A stretch of 64,000 bases of DNA from Sphingobacteriales bacterium (GTDB lineage Bacteria; Bacteroidota; Bacteroidia; Chitinophagales; UBA2359): the NCBI GenBank assembly GCA_016718845.1, contig JADKCK010000108.1, positions 14,826 through 78,825 of the forward strand. Direction: 5' to 3'. The notes beneath the pieces are model-generated. The model searched no databases. It saw only the letters and a list, made by a program, of their open reading frames with translations, and had not been told where the DNA came from. Within the stretch, counting starts at the first letter, position 1. Every line of letters starts with the position of its first letter. Shown here piece by piece: positions 18,771-26,734 of the stretch. Position numbers and translations under genes: made by a program.

Positions 18771-20543
18771 TTACGGGTTAGTTTGCAGCACGCTTACGGT
18801 TCCGGCGGTATTGTTGCTCCATTGTACGGTAATTTGGTTAGTGCCTTGACCTACAATAACAGTGCCACCTGTTACTGTCCAGTTGTAAGTAGTGCCTGCG
18901 GCACCTGCAACAACATTAAAGGTTTGGGTTCCGTTTTGGCAGGCATCGGGGGTTCCTATAATATTGGGTTTTCGGGTATCTACCACTATATGTCCGTCTA
19001 ATTGCCAAGCGGGGTTAGCATCTATACATAGGTGAGCTAAGGCAGTAACGCCTATATCGGGCATAAGTGGCACGTTTTGATAGCTATTACAGACCATATT
19101 ATTGTCGGGTTGCCAAGTAGGTGTGCCGCCTACTAATGTAGCGTTTTGTCCGCTAATTGGTTCGCTTATGGCAGTTCCGCTTCCTTCGTTTATTTTCCAG
19201 TAGGCAATAAGGTTAGCGTAGTTTGGGTGCGTAGGTGTTACGCTGCTGCAAGCATATTGTGCGATGGCTGTGGGCGACAATACGGTGTTCCAAACGCGCA
19301 CCTCGCCGATAGCTCCATTAAACCAATAGGGGTAATCAAAGGTTCCGTCTTGCCCTATTACTAAGGGTAAGCTGCTATTGATATTGCCAATAAAGCTCAT
19401 ATTTTTCCAACCTGCTTCAATGCCGTCTTCGTAAAGGGTCATGCGTCCATTTCTGTCGAAGGTAGCGGCTATGGTATGCCAAGTATTATCGCCAATAAAA
19501 CTGCCTGTGAGGTCTGCTCGCACGGCGCCATCGCCAATATTTACCTTCCATCTGCCCAATTCGTCGGTGGGTGTTGATATTACAAAGCCTTTATTCAGTC
19601 CGCTGTCCCAATTTTTATTGCCAATAAATGCGGCATCGCCTGTGGCATTGTTGGCGTTGTATTTTATGCGTAGCTCGACGGAAAAATCTTGGCTCGCACC
19701 AAAGTTAAATGCTGTTTGGTTGGCAGGTAAGATGTATTGGTTGGTTCCGTTTAGTTTTAGGGTGCTGCCCATGGCTACATTGGTACTGGTTTTGGTGATG
19801 GGGTTAGCGGGTAGGTTTTTGTTGTGGAAAATGGTAAATATCTTGCGTTCTTCTATGGTTGCTCCGCCGTGTCCGTCCATATTACCGCCGTGGTCGGGCG
19901 CCAAAATAATCAACCAGTTTTCGTTGTTGTAGTTGGCTCGGTTGCGCAGGGCGCTTAGTATTTCGCCAATGTACGAGTCGGCGGTTTGTATTGCAGATAT
20001 GTATTGCGGTACGCTTGGGTCAAAGCCATACGAGTGTCCGGCGGCATCTACTAGGTTAAAGTGTACGCACAATACATCGGGGTTTTGGTTATTGAGGATG
20101 TTAACTGCTTGCGTTTTCACGTCTACATCTTCGGACAGGTTAATTTCGAAATCGGCAGAGCTTTGCAGTATATTGTCGTTTATTGGCGACCACTGTGCAA
20201 CCGAAGCGGTGTTTTTGGCGGGATAAAGCTGCTCAATCCGTTTGATAAAGTGGGGGTAGGTGTTATAGTTACTACCTAAAAATGAGTTATCTAAAACGCC
20301 ATGTTTTTCTTCCCAAACACCTGTTAACATGCTACTCCAACCGGGTCCGCTCCATGTTGGATATTGCGTAAGTGCATCGAACGAGTAAGTGGCATGGTTA
20401 AGCAGGGTGTCGATATTGGGTGTGTTAGCCGCTAATAGGGCACTGGAACGGCAACCATCAAGCCCCAAAATCAATACTTTATTTTGGGCGTTAACTAGCA
20501 GAACTGTAAAAAAGGCGAGAATGGTTATTAGCAAGTTTTTCAT
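18771..20543 (-). CDS. Secreted type I phosphodiesterase/nucleotide pyrophosphatase with LamG and PKD-like domains
   Basis: An intact 590-residue protein with a signal peptide (MKNLLITILAFFTVLLVNAQ). Residues 22-250 are an alkaline-phosphatase-superfamily phosphodiesterase domain: metal Asp in LILGLDGCRSS, a nucleophile region TWSGPGWSSMLTGVW, Asp/His in LVDAAGHSYG and the metal pair in LAPDHGGNMDGHGG. Residues 265-480 form a LamG/concanavalin-like domain (YILPANQTAFNFGASQDFSV, WKVNIGDG, WFNGAIGEVRVWNTVLS, AYWKINEGSGT). The end is a PKD-like domain, YNWTVTGGTVIVGQGT to VLQTNP. It would hydrolyse phosphodiester or phosphonate bonds outside the cell. The TAA stop coincides with the right target duplication of the MITE. 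Confidence 0.88.
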   Translation of the reverse strand: MKNLLITILAFFTVLLVNAQNKVLILGLDGCRSSALLAANTPNIDTLLNHATYSFDALTQYPTWSGPGWSSMLTGVWEEKHGVLDNSFLGSNYNTYPHFIKRIEQLYPAKNTASVAQWSPINDNILQSSADFEINLSEDVDVKTQAVNILNNQNPDVLCVHFNLVDAAGHSYGFDPSVPQYISAIQTADSYIGEILSALRNRANYNNENWLIILAPDHGGNMDGHGGATIEERKIFTIFHNKNLPANPITKTSTNVAMGSTLKLNGTNQYILPANQTAFNFGASQDFSVELRIKYNANNATGDAAFIGNKNWDSGLNKGFVISTPTDELGRWKVNIGDGAVRADLTGSFIGDNTWHTIAATFDRNGRMTLYEDGIEAGWKNMSFIGNINSSLPLVIGQDGTFDYPYWFNGAIGEVRVWNTVLSPTAIAQYACSSVTPTHPNYANLIAYWKINEGSGTAISEPISGQNATLVGGTPTWQPDNNMVCNSYQNVPLMPDIGVTALAHLCIDANPAWQLDGHIVVDTRKPNIIGTPDACQNGTQTFNVVAGAAGTTYNWTVTGGTVIVGQGTNQITVQWSNNTAGTVSVLQTNP

Positions 20544-20579
20544 AGAAACTCTTTATTTTGTTTTACCGTTATAAACGTG

Positions 20580-20587
20580 CAAAGGTA
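20580..20587 (-). promoter_or_regulatory. -7 promoter box TACCTTTG (minus strand)
   Basis: The complement of CAAAGGTA reads TACCTTTG, 37 bases before the ATG of the phosphodiesterase gene, a good match to TAnnTTTG. Confidence 0.65.
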
Positions 20588-20855
20588 AGTTATTTTGAGC
20601 AAATTTTTGCTTTTTGGGTTGGGTAAACGATGAAAATGTTTGACTTTATTTGTTTTAAGTATCGCAACAAAGATTGTGACTAACAACGTTAGTTTTATCC
20701 GTAAAATTAAGTTTAACAGATAAAACCTGTAAAAATTGTTGTAACGTGCTATTTTATGCCAATACGTTGAGATTATCGCCCAAATTTATAAACTAATGTT
20801 AAAATCGGGTGTTTTAATGTCAAGTTGTACAAATTATTAACATTTGGCTACGTAT
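20588..20855. other. Intergenic between divergent genes
   Basis: AT-rich spacer between two divergent transcription units. Apart from the promoters on each side I see no hairpin, repeat or frame worth reporting. Confidence 0.5.
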
Positions 20856-20857
20856 AT

Positions 20858-20888
20858 TTGCTGCATCAAAAAAAAGTAACTACCTTTG
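20858..20888 (+). promoter_or_regulatory. Promoter TTG...TACCTTTG abutting the start codon
   Basis: A perfect -7 box TACCTTTG at 20881-20888 and a TTTG at about 20857-20860 are about 20 bases apart. The -7 box ends only three bases before the ATG at 20892, so the transcript should be leaderless or nearly so. Confidence 0.7.
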
Positions 20889-20891
20889 CTT

Positions 20892-22196
20892 ATGAAAAAT
20901 TTATTTTACGCCTTATTTTTGGGGATAATAACCACTACTTTGTTTAATGGTTGTACCAAAGAAGAAAACTTACCCGAAGCCTGTAACCCCAACTTTAGAC
21001 CTATTGTTGCCTTACATGGCTTTTTAGCATCGGGCGATACCTATGCTCAACAGTTTCAGCGTTTTAACACCAACGGCTACTGCTGGGACAAGTTGTATGT
21101 GTACGACTGGAACACTACTGCTTTTGGTGCCGATGTATCTGCCAATTTAGACGCTTTTATAGACCAAGTATTGGCAGCAACAGGTGCTACCCAAGTAGAT
21201 TTGATGGGACATTCGGCGGGCGGTGGCAACTGTTACACCTACCTTAGCGACCCCACAAGAGCTGCCAAAGTTGCCCATTATGTGCATATTGGTAGCGGTG
21301 GTCAAAGTGCGCCTGCGGGTCCGGCTGGCTCGCCTGTACCTACCCTAAACATTAGCTCAATCGACGATTTGGTAGGCGGCGAAACCACCATCGAAGGGGC
21401 TACTAACTTATATTGGGACGGTTTAGACCACTATCAAACCGCCACCGCCACGTCTCCGTTTTTAGCCATGTATGGCTTTTTTAACAACAACACCCCACCG
21501 CTTACCGTTTTTATTAGCAACGAAGACAACATTGAAATTAGCGGTAAAGCCCTTACTTTGGGCGAAAATCAAGCTATGAGCGGGGCAAGTGTTAAAATTT
21601 ATTTGGTAAATGCCGACACAGGCGAGCGATTAAACGAAGAGCCTTTGTTTGACCTAACCACTAATGCACAAGGCTTATGGGGTCCCGTAAACATTCCGAG
21701 CGACCGCCCTATTGAACTAATGGTACGCGGCACAGGTGCTACCGACCGAACCATTCACTATTACCGCGAAGGTTTTAAACACTCCGACCATTTTGTGTAC
21801 CTGCGCACCTTGCCACCGCCGTTTTCGTTGGCGGGCATTTTCTTAGGTTCGCTACCCTCTAACGATAACCAAACTGTAATGGCAGTATTTAGCGCCAATC
21901 AAGCCGTTATTGACACCCGCGACAACCTAACTGTAAATGGCACACTTATCTCGACACCCGATATTGCCCCTGCCGACAAAACCGCTATAGCTTTTTTCTT
22001 GTACGATGACGGCGACTCGACAACCGAACTAACACCCGTTGGCTCGTTTGGTGGTTTTCCGTTTTTAGCAGGGGTAGATATGTTTTTCCCGACCGAGCCA
22101 TCAGGAAGCATAAATTTGCAGTACAATGGGCGCACGATGAACGTAAAAAATTGGAAATCTGCCACAGATGGCATTATTGTTGCAGTGTTTAATTAA
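20892..22196 (+). CDS. Lipase-like alpha/beta-hydrolase lipoprotein
   Basis: Start MKNLFYALFLGIITTTLFNGC gives a lipobox (LFNGC) with Cys21 as lipid anchor. I prefer this ATG to an upstream TTG because the TTG lies inside the promoter box. The hydrolase domain has the oxyanion segment PIVALHGFLASGDTY and the nucleophile elbow DLMGHSAGGGNCY. The acid/His are expected near SSIDDLVGGET and YWDGLDHYQT. The C-terminal half (from about residue 215) is a beta-rich module with an NIEISGKALTLGEN carboxypeptidase-regulatory-like start. Family members are triacylglycerol lipases or esterases on the outer membrane. 434 residues, intact. Confidence 0.8.
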   Translation: MKNLFYALFLGIITTTLFNGCTKEENLPEACNPNFRPIVALHGFLASGDTYAQQFQRFNTNGYCWDKLYVYDWNTTAFGADVSANLDAFIDQVLAATGATQVDLMGHSAGGGNCYTYLSDPTRAAKVAHYVHIGSGGQSAPAGPAGSPVPTLNISSIDDLVGGETTIEGATNLYWDGLDHYQTATATSPFLAMYGFFNNNTPPLTVFISNEDNIEISGKALTLGENQAMSGASVKIYLVNADTGERLNEEPLFDLTTNAQGLWGPVNIPSDRPIELMVRGTGATDRTIHYYREGFKHSDHFVYLRTLPPPFSLAGIFLGSLPSNDNQTVMAVFSANQAVIDTRDNLTVNGTLISTPDIAPADKTAIAFFLYDDGDSTTELTPVGSFGGFPFLAGVDMFFPTEPSGSINLQYNGRTMNVKNWKSATDGIIVAVFN

Positions 22197-22197
22197 G

Positions 22198-22363
22198 GCT
22201 TTTGGCTGCCCGCTTTTGGCTGCCGGCTACTCGCTGTTAGTTGCTCGCTTTGGGCTATACAGACTATTGCCTGTAACCAAAAGCCAAAGGCGGATAGCGG
22301 ACAGCTAAAAGCCAAAAGCGGATAGTGGGCAGCTAAAAGCCAACAACGGACAGCCTACAAAAA
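22198..22363. repeat. GGCTTTTGGCTG-family interspersed repeat, long inverted copy
   Basis: GGCTTTTGGCTGCCCGCTTTT on the left faces several AAAAGCCAAAAGCGGATAG units on the right, giving a long imperfect hairpin. The same words occur near 6703 and 36957. The element starts two bases after the lipase stop and may act as its terminator. Confidence 0.65.
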
Positions 22364-22383
22364 TTAAAAAACTAAAAAAGCAG

Positions 22384-23406
22384 ATGAAAATAGCTGTAAC
22401 TGGCGGATGCGGGTATATTGGCTCGCATACATTAGTAGATTTGATAGAAAATGGCTTCGAGGTCATATCTATTGACAATAACTCGCGCTCGACCGAGCAG
22501 ATATTAACAGGCGTAGAGCAAATTACGGGCATAAAAGTGCGTAATTATGCGGTAGATATGTGCAACCTTGATGCTTTGCGTGCGGTGTTTGAAAAAAATC
22601 CCGATGTGGCAGGCGTGATACATTTTGCTGCTTACAAATGGGTTGGCGAGTCGGTCGAAGAGCCTTTGTTGTATTACCGCAACAACCTAGATAGTTTGCT
22701 CAACCTGCTTAGCTGTATCAACGATTACGGCATTCGATACCATGTTTTTTCGTCGTCGTGTTCGGTGTATGGCAACCCTATTGAGCTGCCCGTTACCGAA
22801 AACACGCCCTTATCTGTCGCCGAATCGCCATACGCTATGACCAAACAAGTAGGCGAGCGCATCATCACCGATTTTGCTAAAACAGGTACACATCAACATA
22901 TTTTGTTGCGATATTTTAACCCTGTTGGCGCACACCCCTCGGGGCATATTGGCGAGATACAACCCATACCGCAAAACTTAGTGCCTTATATTACACAAAC
23001 AGCAGCGGGCTTGCGTCCGCAATTGCGCGTTTTTGGCAACACCTACAACACCCGCGACGGTACCTGTTTGCGCGATTATATCCATGTATGCGACATTGCA
23101 TACGCACACACATTGGCACTACAATATTTGGTAAATAAAACAGATAATACGCCAAATTGCGAAATTTTTAACCTTGGCTTGGGCGAAGGAGCAACCGTTT
23201 TAGAGGTAATTACCGCCTTTGAACGGGCAACAAACGAGCCATTAAACTACCAAATAGTAGAAAAACGTGCTGGCGATGTAGAAAAAATCTATTCGGACAA
23301 CACCAAAGCAAAAAAAGTGCTACATTGGCGCCCCAAATACACCCTCGACGACATGATGGCAACAGCTTGGGCGTGGCAAAAGCAATTATTGATTATTAAT
23401 TATTGA
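22384..23406 (+). CDS. galE: UDP-glucose 4-epimerase
   Basis: Interconverts UDP-glucose and UDP-galactose with bound NAD. The 340-residue length is standard for the family. The NAD-binding motif TGGCGYIG is at residues 6-13. The catalytic Ser lies in FSSSCSVYG, Tyr and Lys in YAMTK. Family marks include RYFNPVGAHPSGHIGE, YNTRDGTCLRDYIHV and NLGLGEGATVLEVI. The gene is intact. It follows the inverted repeat and has no clear promoter box, so its transcription may depend on a promoter inside or before that repeat. Its product feeds polysaccharide synthesis with the sugar-nucleotide enzymes further along. Confidence 0.95.
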   Translation: MKIAVTGGCGYIGSHTLVDLIENGFEVISIDNNSRSTEQILTGVEQITGIKVRNYAVDMCNLDALRAVFEKNPDVAGVIHFAAYKWVGESVEEPLLYYRNNLDSLLNLLSCINDYGIRYHVFSSSCSVYGNPIELPVTENTPLSVAESPYAMTKQVGERIITDFAKTGTHQHILLRYFNPVGAHPSGHIGEIQPIPQNLVPYITQTAAGLRPQLRVFGNTYNTRDGTCLRDYIHVCDIAYAHTLALQYLVNKTDNTPNCEIFNLGLGEGATVLEVITAFERATNEPLNYQIVEKRAGDVEKIYSDNTKAKKVLHWRPKYTLDDMMATAWAWQKQLLIINY

Positions 23407-23599
23407 TTATTAGACGGGTTAAGAAATTATTTTCTTTAACACATAATTCACTGATTATCAATTAGCTGAAGTGCCAATATTCATGGCAAAGGCAATTATT
23501 GATTATTAATTATCATTGCCAAACAATTAGACATAGTAATTTGATGCCGACTTAAGTAAATAGCAATCATCTATTTCACAGTTGTTTAAACACCTTGCG

Positions 23600-23690
23600 T
23601 CTGCCCCGCTTGACGCGGAATCGGTCTTTTTTGGGGGTGATGCTTGGTTTACCCTATTTGCACAGCCTATGGCACCCCCAAAGCAAAGCA
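23600..23690 (+). repeat. 85-bp hairpin element, copy A1
   Basis: CCCCGCTTGACGCGG is followed by TTTTTTGGGGGTGATG, and later by GGCACCCCCAAAGCA. TTGGGGGTG pairs with CACCCCCAA. Near-identical elements lie at 25349-25431 (inverted), 31114-31195 and 46712-46796. Confidence 0.85.
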
Positions 23691-23770
23691 AGCGCAACCC
23701 GTCCAATCAGCACTTTTCCATGTCTGTATCAAAATGAAGACATAGTAATACATTTGTACTTATTGCCGCA

Positions 23771-24817
23771 TTGCCTTCTTCACCACATTGCTCCTTTCAC
23801 CCTAATTTATTTGTATTGACATCTGCTCATCAACAAAACATACGAGTACAAATTGTTGCGGTAAGCATAGGCATAATACTGCTTGTTGCCAAATTTGTAG
23901 CCTATTTTATTACTCATTCTAATGCCATACTTACCGATGCCCTCGAATCTATTATCAATGTAGTAGCAGGTGCGGTGGCAGTGTATAGCCTTATTTTGGC
24001 AGCATTGCCCAAAGACCGCAATCACCCTTATGGGCATGGCAAGGTCGAGTTTTTGTCGGCGGGCTTTGAAGGCACACTTATAGCCTTGGCAGGTTTAATT
24101 ATTGCAGCCAAATCGGTGTACAATTTTTTTCACCCCATTGAGTTGCATAAACTTGATGTGGGTATGTTTTTGGCAGGCACAGCAGGGGCTATAAATTATG
24201 GTGTGGGCTGGCTGCTAGAACGAAACGGCAGACGTAGCAATTCGTTAACCCTTATAGCAGGTGGCAAGCACCTACAATCAGATGCTTACTCAAGTGTGGG
24301 TTTGATTGCTGGTTTGTTGATTGTTTATTTTACCAATTATATTTGGTTAGATAATGTAGTAGCTATTTTGTTTGGTGGCATTATTGCTTTTACGGGTTTG
24401 CGCATTGTGCGGCAATCGGTGGCAGGCATTATGGACGAAGCCGACTATGATTTAAGCGAAAATATTATTGAACTAATTGACAAACAACGCAGCAAAAATA
24501 CCAATTGGATTGACTTGCACAATTGGCGCATTATTAAATATGGCTCGGGTTTGCATATTGATTGCCACCTAACCATACCTTGGTTTTTGAACGTTAAAGA
24601 TGGGCACGACGAAGCCGAAAAAGTAGCCCGTTTGGTTAGCCAAAACGTAGATACACCCGTCGAGTTTTTTATTCACCTTGACCCTTGCACGCCTATCGAA
24701 TCGTGCCGCTTGTGTGTAAAACGCGACTGCCTGCTGCGCCAAAAACCTTTTGAAAAACGCATAGCGTGGCACTTAGACAATGTACTAGAAAACAAACAAC
24801 ACCGTATAATACCATGA
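23771..24817 (+). CDS. Cation diffusion facilitator (CDF) family metal exporter
   Basis: A proton/metal antiporter of the inner membrane, probably for zinc, iron or manganese. Membrane helices begin at VQIVAVSIGIILLVAKFVAYF. The metal-site motifs are LTDALESIINV in helix 2 and HLQSDAYSSVG in helix 5. The loop RNHPYGHGKVEFLSA is typical. The cytoplasmic C-terminal domain (SGLHIDCHLTIPWFLNV) is followed by an unusual Cys-rich tail, PCTPIESCRLCVKRDCLL. No ATG fits the N-terminus; the first usable start is a TTG at 23771, and others (for example GTG or TTG near 23808) are possible, so the start is uncertain. Its stop overlaps the next start by ATGA. Confidence 0.88.
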   Translation: MPSSPHCSFHPNLFVLTSAHQQNIRVQIVAVSIGIILLVAKFVAYFITHSNAILTDALESIINVVAGAVAVYSLILAALPKDRNHPYGHGKVEFLSAGFEGTLIALAGLIIAAKSVYNFFHPIELHKLDVGMFLAGTAGAINYGVGWLLERNGRRSNSLTLIAGGKHLQSDAYSSVGLIAGLLIVYFTNYIWLDNVVAILFGGIIAFTGLRIVRQSVAGIMDEADYDLSENIIELIDKQRSKNTNWIDLHNWRIIKYGSGLHIDCHLTIPWFLNVKDGHDEAEKVARLVSQNVDTPVEFFIHLDPCTPIESCRLCVKRDCLLRQKPFEKRIAWHLDNVLENKQHRIIP

Positions 24818-25269
24818 AAAGTACCACTTATATCCGCACCCTACAAATTATTCATGTAGCCATTATGCTGGGCATTGTTGGCTTTTGGTTAGTTATTGTA
24901 TTAGCCATTCAACCGCCTATGCAACCCGACATGCCCAATATAGTTATTTATGCCCTTACAGGCATGGGTTTTGTGGCTTGTTTGGCAGGCAGTATCTTTG
25001 CCTTTAATTTACAAAACAAAGCCAAAGCCGAATCTCAGTTAAGCAACAAATTACAGCAATATCGCACCGCTCACATTATTTTTTTGGGTGCTATGGAAGG
25101 AGCAGCTATGTTGTTTTTAATAGCCTATATGCTTAGTGCTTATTGGTGGACGCAATTTTTTGGGGCGATATTGGCTATTATGGCTATCTATTTCCCAACC
25201 CGAACACGCATTATCAGCGCCCTTGAACTAAGTAATAGTGATGTTGATAAATGGGATAATTTGGCATGA
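24814..25269 (+). CDS. Small four-helix membrane protein
   Basis: The ATG overlaps the CDF stop (ATGA), so translation is coupled. The 151-residue protein starts MKSTTYIRTLQIIHVAIMLG and has four hydrophobic helices (IMLGIVGFWLVIVLAI, IVIYALTGMGFVACLAGSIF, IIFLGAMEGAAMLFLIAYML, FFGAILAIMAIYFPTR). The family is unassigned. The coupling suggests a role with the CDF transporter, but that is inference. Confidence 0.75.
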   Translation: MKSTTYIRTLQIIHVAIMLGIVGFWLVIVLAIQPPMQPDMPNIVIYALTGMGFVACLAGSIFAFNLQNKAKAESQLSNKLQQYRTAHIIFLGAMEGAAMLFLIAYMLSAYWWTQFFGAILAIMAIYFPTRTRIISALELSNSDVDKWDNLA

Positions 25270-25348
25270 TACACAACAAATGTTGTGCGTGCTAAGAAAA
25301 CCGTTGTTTGATGGGTGTGGTGTGAGATAAGTTAAGGCTGCGCTTAAA

Positions 25349-25431
25349 TGCTTTGGGGGTGCCTTATGCTGTGCAAATAGGGCAAACCAATCATCACCCC
25401 CAAAAAAGACCGATTCCGCGTCAAGCGGGGC
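25349..25431 (-). repeat. 85-bp hairpin element, copy A2 (inverted)
   Basis: On the minus strand it reads CCCCGCTTGACGCGGAATCG, then TTTTTTGGGGGTGATGATTGG, ending GGCACCCCCAAAGCA. It is closest to A1, and A1 and A2 flank the CDF operon in opposite orientation. Confidence 0.85.
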
Positions 25432-25488
25432 TTTTAGGCTATGCTAAACAGCTTTTTTATTGATTGGACGATAGCATGTGTTAAACGA

Positions 25489-25531
25489 AACCGCGTATTT
25501 TGCTACCATATAGATAGCAAAATATGCGGTT
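25489..25531 (+). terminator. Long hairpin, terminator-like
   Basis: AACCGCGTATTTTGCTA pairs with TAGCAAAATATGCGGTT (17 bp, one mismatch) around CCATATAGA. No strong T-run follows, so it may end transcription weakly or serve another purpose. Confidence 0.55.
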
Positions 25532-25587
25532 GCTTAATATGGTGTAGCTTTTTTGTTTGTTTGTTAGTTTATTTGTTCAAAAAAGCG

Positions 25588-25595
25588 TACCTTTG
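25588..25595 (+). promoter_or_regulatory. -7 promoter box TACCTTTG
   Basis: A perfect TAnnTTTG box 21 bases before the ATG of the epimerase, with TTTG/TTG words about 24 bases upstream. Confidence 0.7.
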
Positions 25596-25616
25596 CGTGT
25601 TTTTTAATCTAAAATT

Positions 25617-26657
25617 ATGAACTTAAACGAACAGCAATTGGCTCGTATTGCCGAGCAATCGTTTTTAATAACAGGCGGTGCAGGTTTTATTGGCTCGCAT
25701 ATTACCGAATGGCTACTAAAAATGGGGGCTAAAAAAGTGCGTGTAATTGATAACTTTGCCAATGGTAGCCGCCAAAATGTAGATATTTTTGAGCGATATG
25801 CCAACTACGAGTTTTGGGAAGGCGACATTCGCAATGCTGAGTTTTGCATGGCAGCCACCGAGGGTATCAATGCGGTGTCGCACCAAGCCGCTTTAGGCTC
25901 GGTGCCGCGCTCTATTAACGACCCTGCTACCACCAACGAGGTAAATGTAACGGGTTTTTTAAATGTGCTAAATGCTTGCCGTAAGCAAAACATACAGCGA
26001 TTTGTGTTTGCGTCGTCGTCGTCGGTGTATGGCAGTGATGCTAATTTGCCCAAAAAAGAAAAACGGGTAGGTAATCCACTTTCGCCTTATGCCGTTACCA
26101 AAGTAAGCAACGAGCATTACGCCCGCGTTTTTGGCAGCGTTTATGGCATGGAAACCATTGGTTTGCGTTATTTTAATGTGTTTGGACCGCGCCAAAACCC
26201 ACATGTGGCTTATGCAGCGGTTGTGCCGTTGTTTGTGGAGGGTTTAATTCATGGCACACCTATATATATACATGGTAATGGCGACCAAACGCGCGATTTT
26301 ACTTTTGTGCAAAATGCTGCCTATGCCAATTTACTTGCCCTTACTACCAATAATAGCAAAGCTTTTAACGAGGTATACAACGTGGCTGTTGGCGAGCGAT
26401 ACTCGATTTTGCGTTTGTATAAAACGGTAGCACAGCATTTGGGTAGCCAACAACTGCCTACTTTTTTACCGCCCCGCCAAGGCGATATTGCAGACTCACA
26501 TGCCGATATTAGCAAAGCCCGACGTTTGCTTAACTATCAGCCACAGGTTCGGTTTGAGGAGGGTGTGGCACGAACAATTGCTTATTTTGAAGAGCAACAA
26601 GCCGCAATAAACCAAACCGAAAGCCAAGCTCCGTCGGCATATCATCAAGAGAAATAG
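25617..26657 (+). CDS. wbpP: UDP-N-acetylglucosamine 4-epimerase (WbpP/TviC type)
   Basis: An SDR-type epimerase expected to interconvert UDP-GlcNAc and UDP-GalNAc or their uronic acids. NAD motif TGGAGFIGSH near residue 19, catalytic Ser in FASSSSVYG, and Tyr/Lys in YAVTK. The segment HQAALGSVPRSINDP is characteristic of the WbpP/TviC subgroup. Other family marks are RYFNVFGPRQNP and GDQTRDFTFV. 346 residues, intact, with a Gln-rich tail beyond the usual end. It has its own promoter and terminator. Confidence 0.85.
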   Translation: MNLNEQQLARIAEQSFLITGGAGFIGSHITEWLLKMGAKKVRVIDNFANGSRQNVDIFERYANYEFWEGDIRNAEFCMAATEGINAVSHQAALGSVPRSINDPATTNEVNVTGFLNVLNACRKQNIQRFVFASSSSVYGSDANLPKKEKRVGNPLSPYAVTKVSNEHYARVFGSVYGMETIGLRYFNVFGPRQNPHVAYAAVVPLFVEGLIHGTPIYIHGNGDQTRDFTFVQNAAYANLLALTTNNSKAFNEVYNVAVGERYSILRLYKTVAQHLGSQQLPTFLPPRQGDIADSHADISKARRLLNYQPQVRFEEGVARTIAYFEEQQAAINQTESQAPSAYHQEK

Positions 26658-26680
26658 AGCATTTATAAACACCAATAAAA

Positions 26681-26715
26681 AAATAGCGCAAACCCGTTGT
26701 AAGGATTGCGCTATT
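26681..26715. terminator. Bidirectional terminator
   Basis: AAATAGCGCAA pairs with TTGCGCTATTT. It separates the converging epimerase and beta-helix genes, with A- and T-runs on both sides. Confidence 0.85.
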
Positions 26716-26734
26716 TATTTATCGTAGCAAACCG

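Noticed and set aside
20886..20891. TTG as start of the lipase
   Set aside because: It lies inside the -7 promoter box; the ATG at 20892 gives the lipoprotein signal directly.
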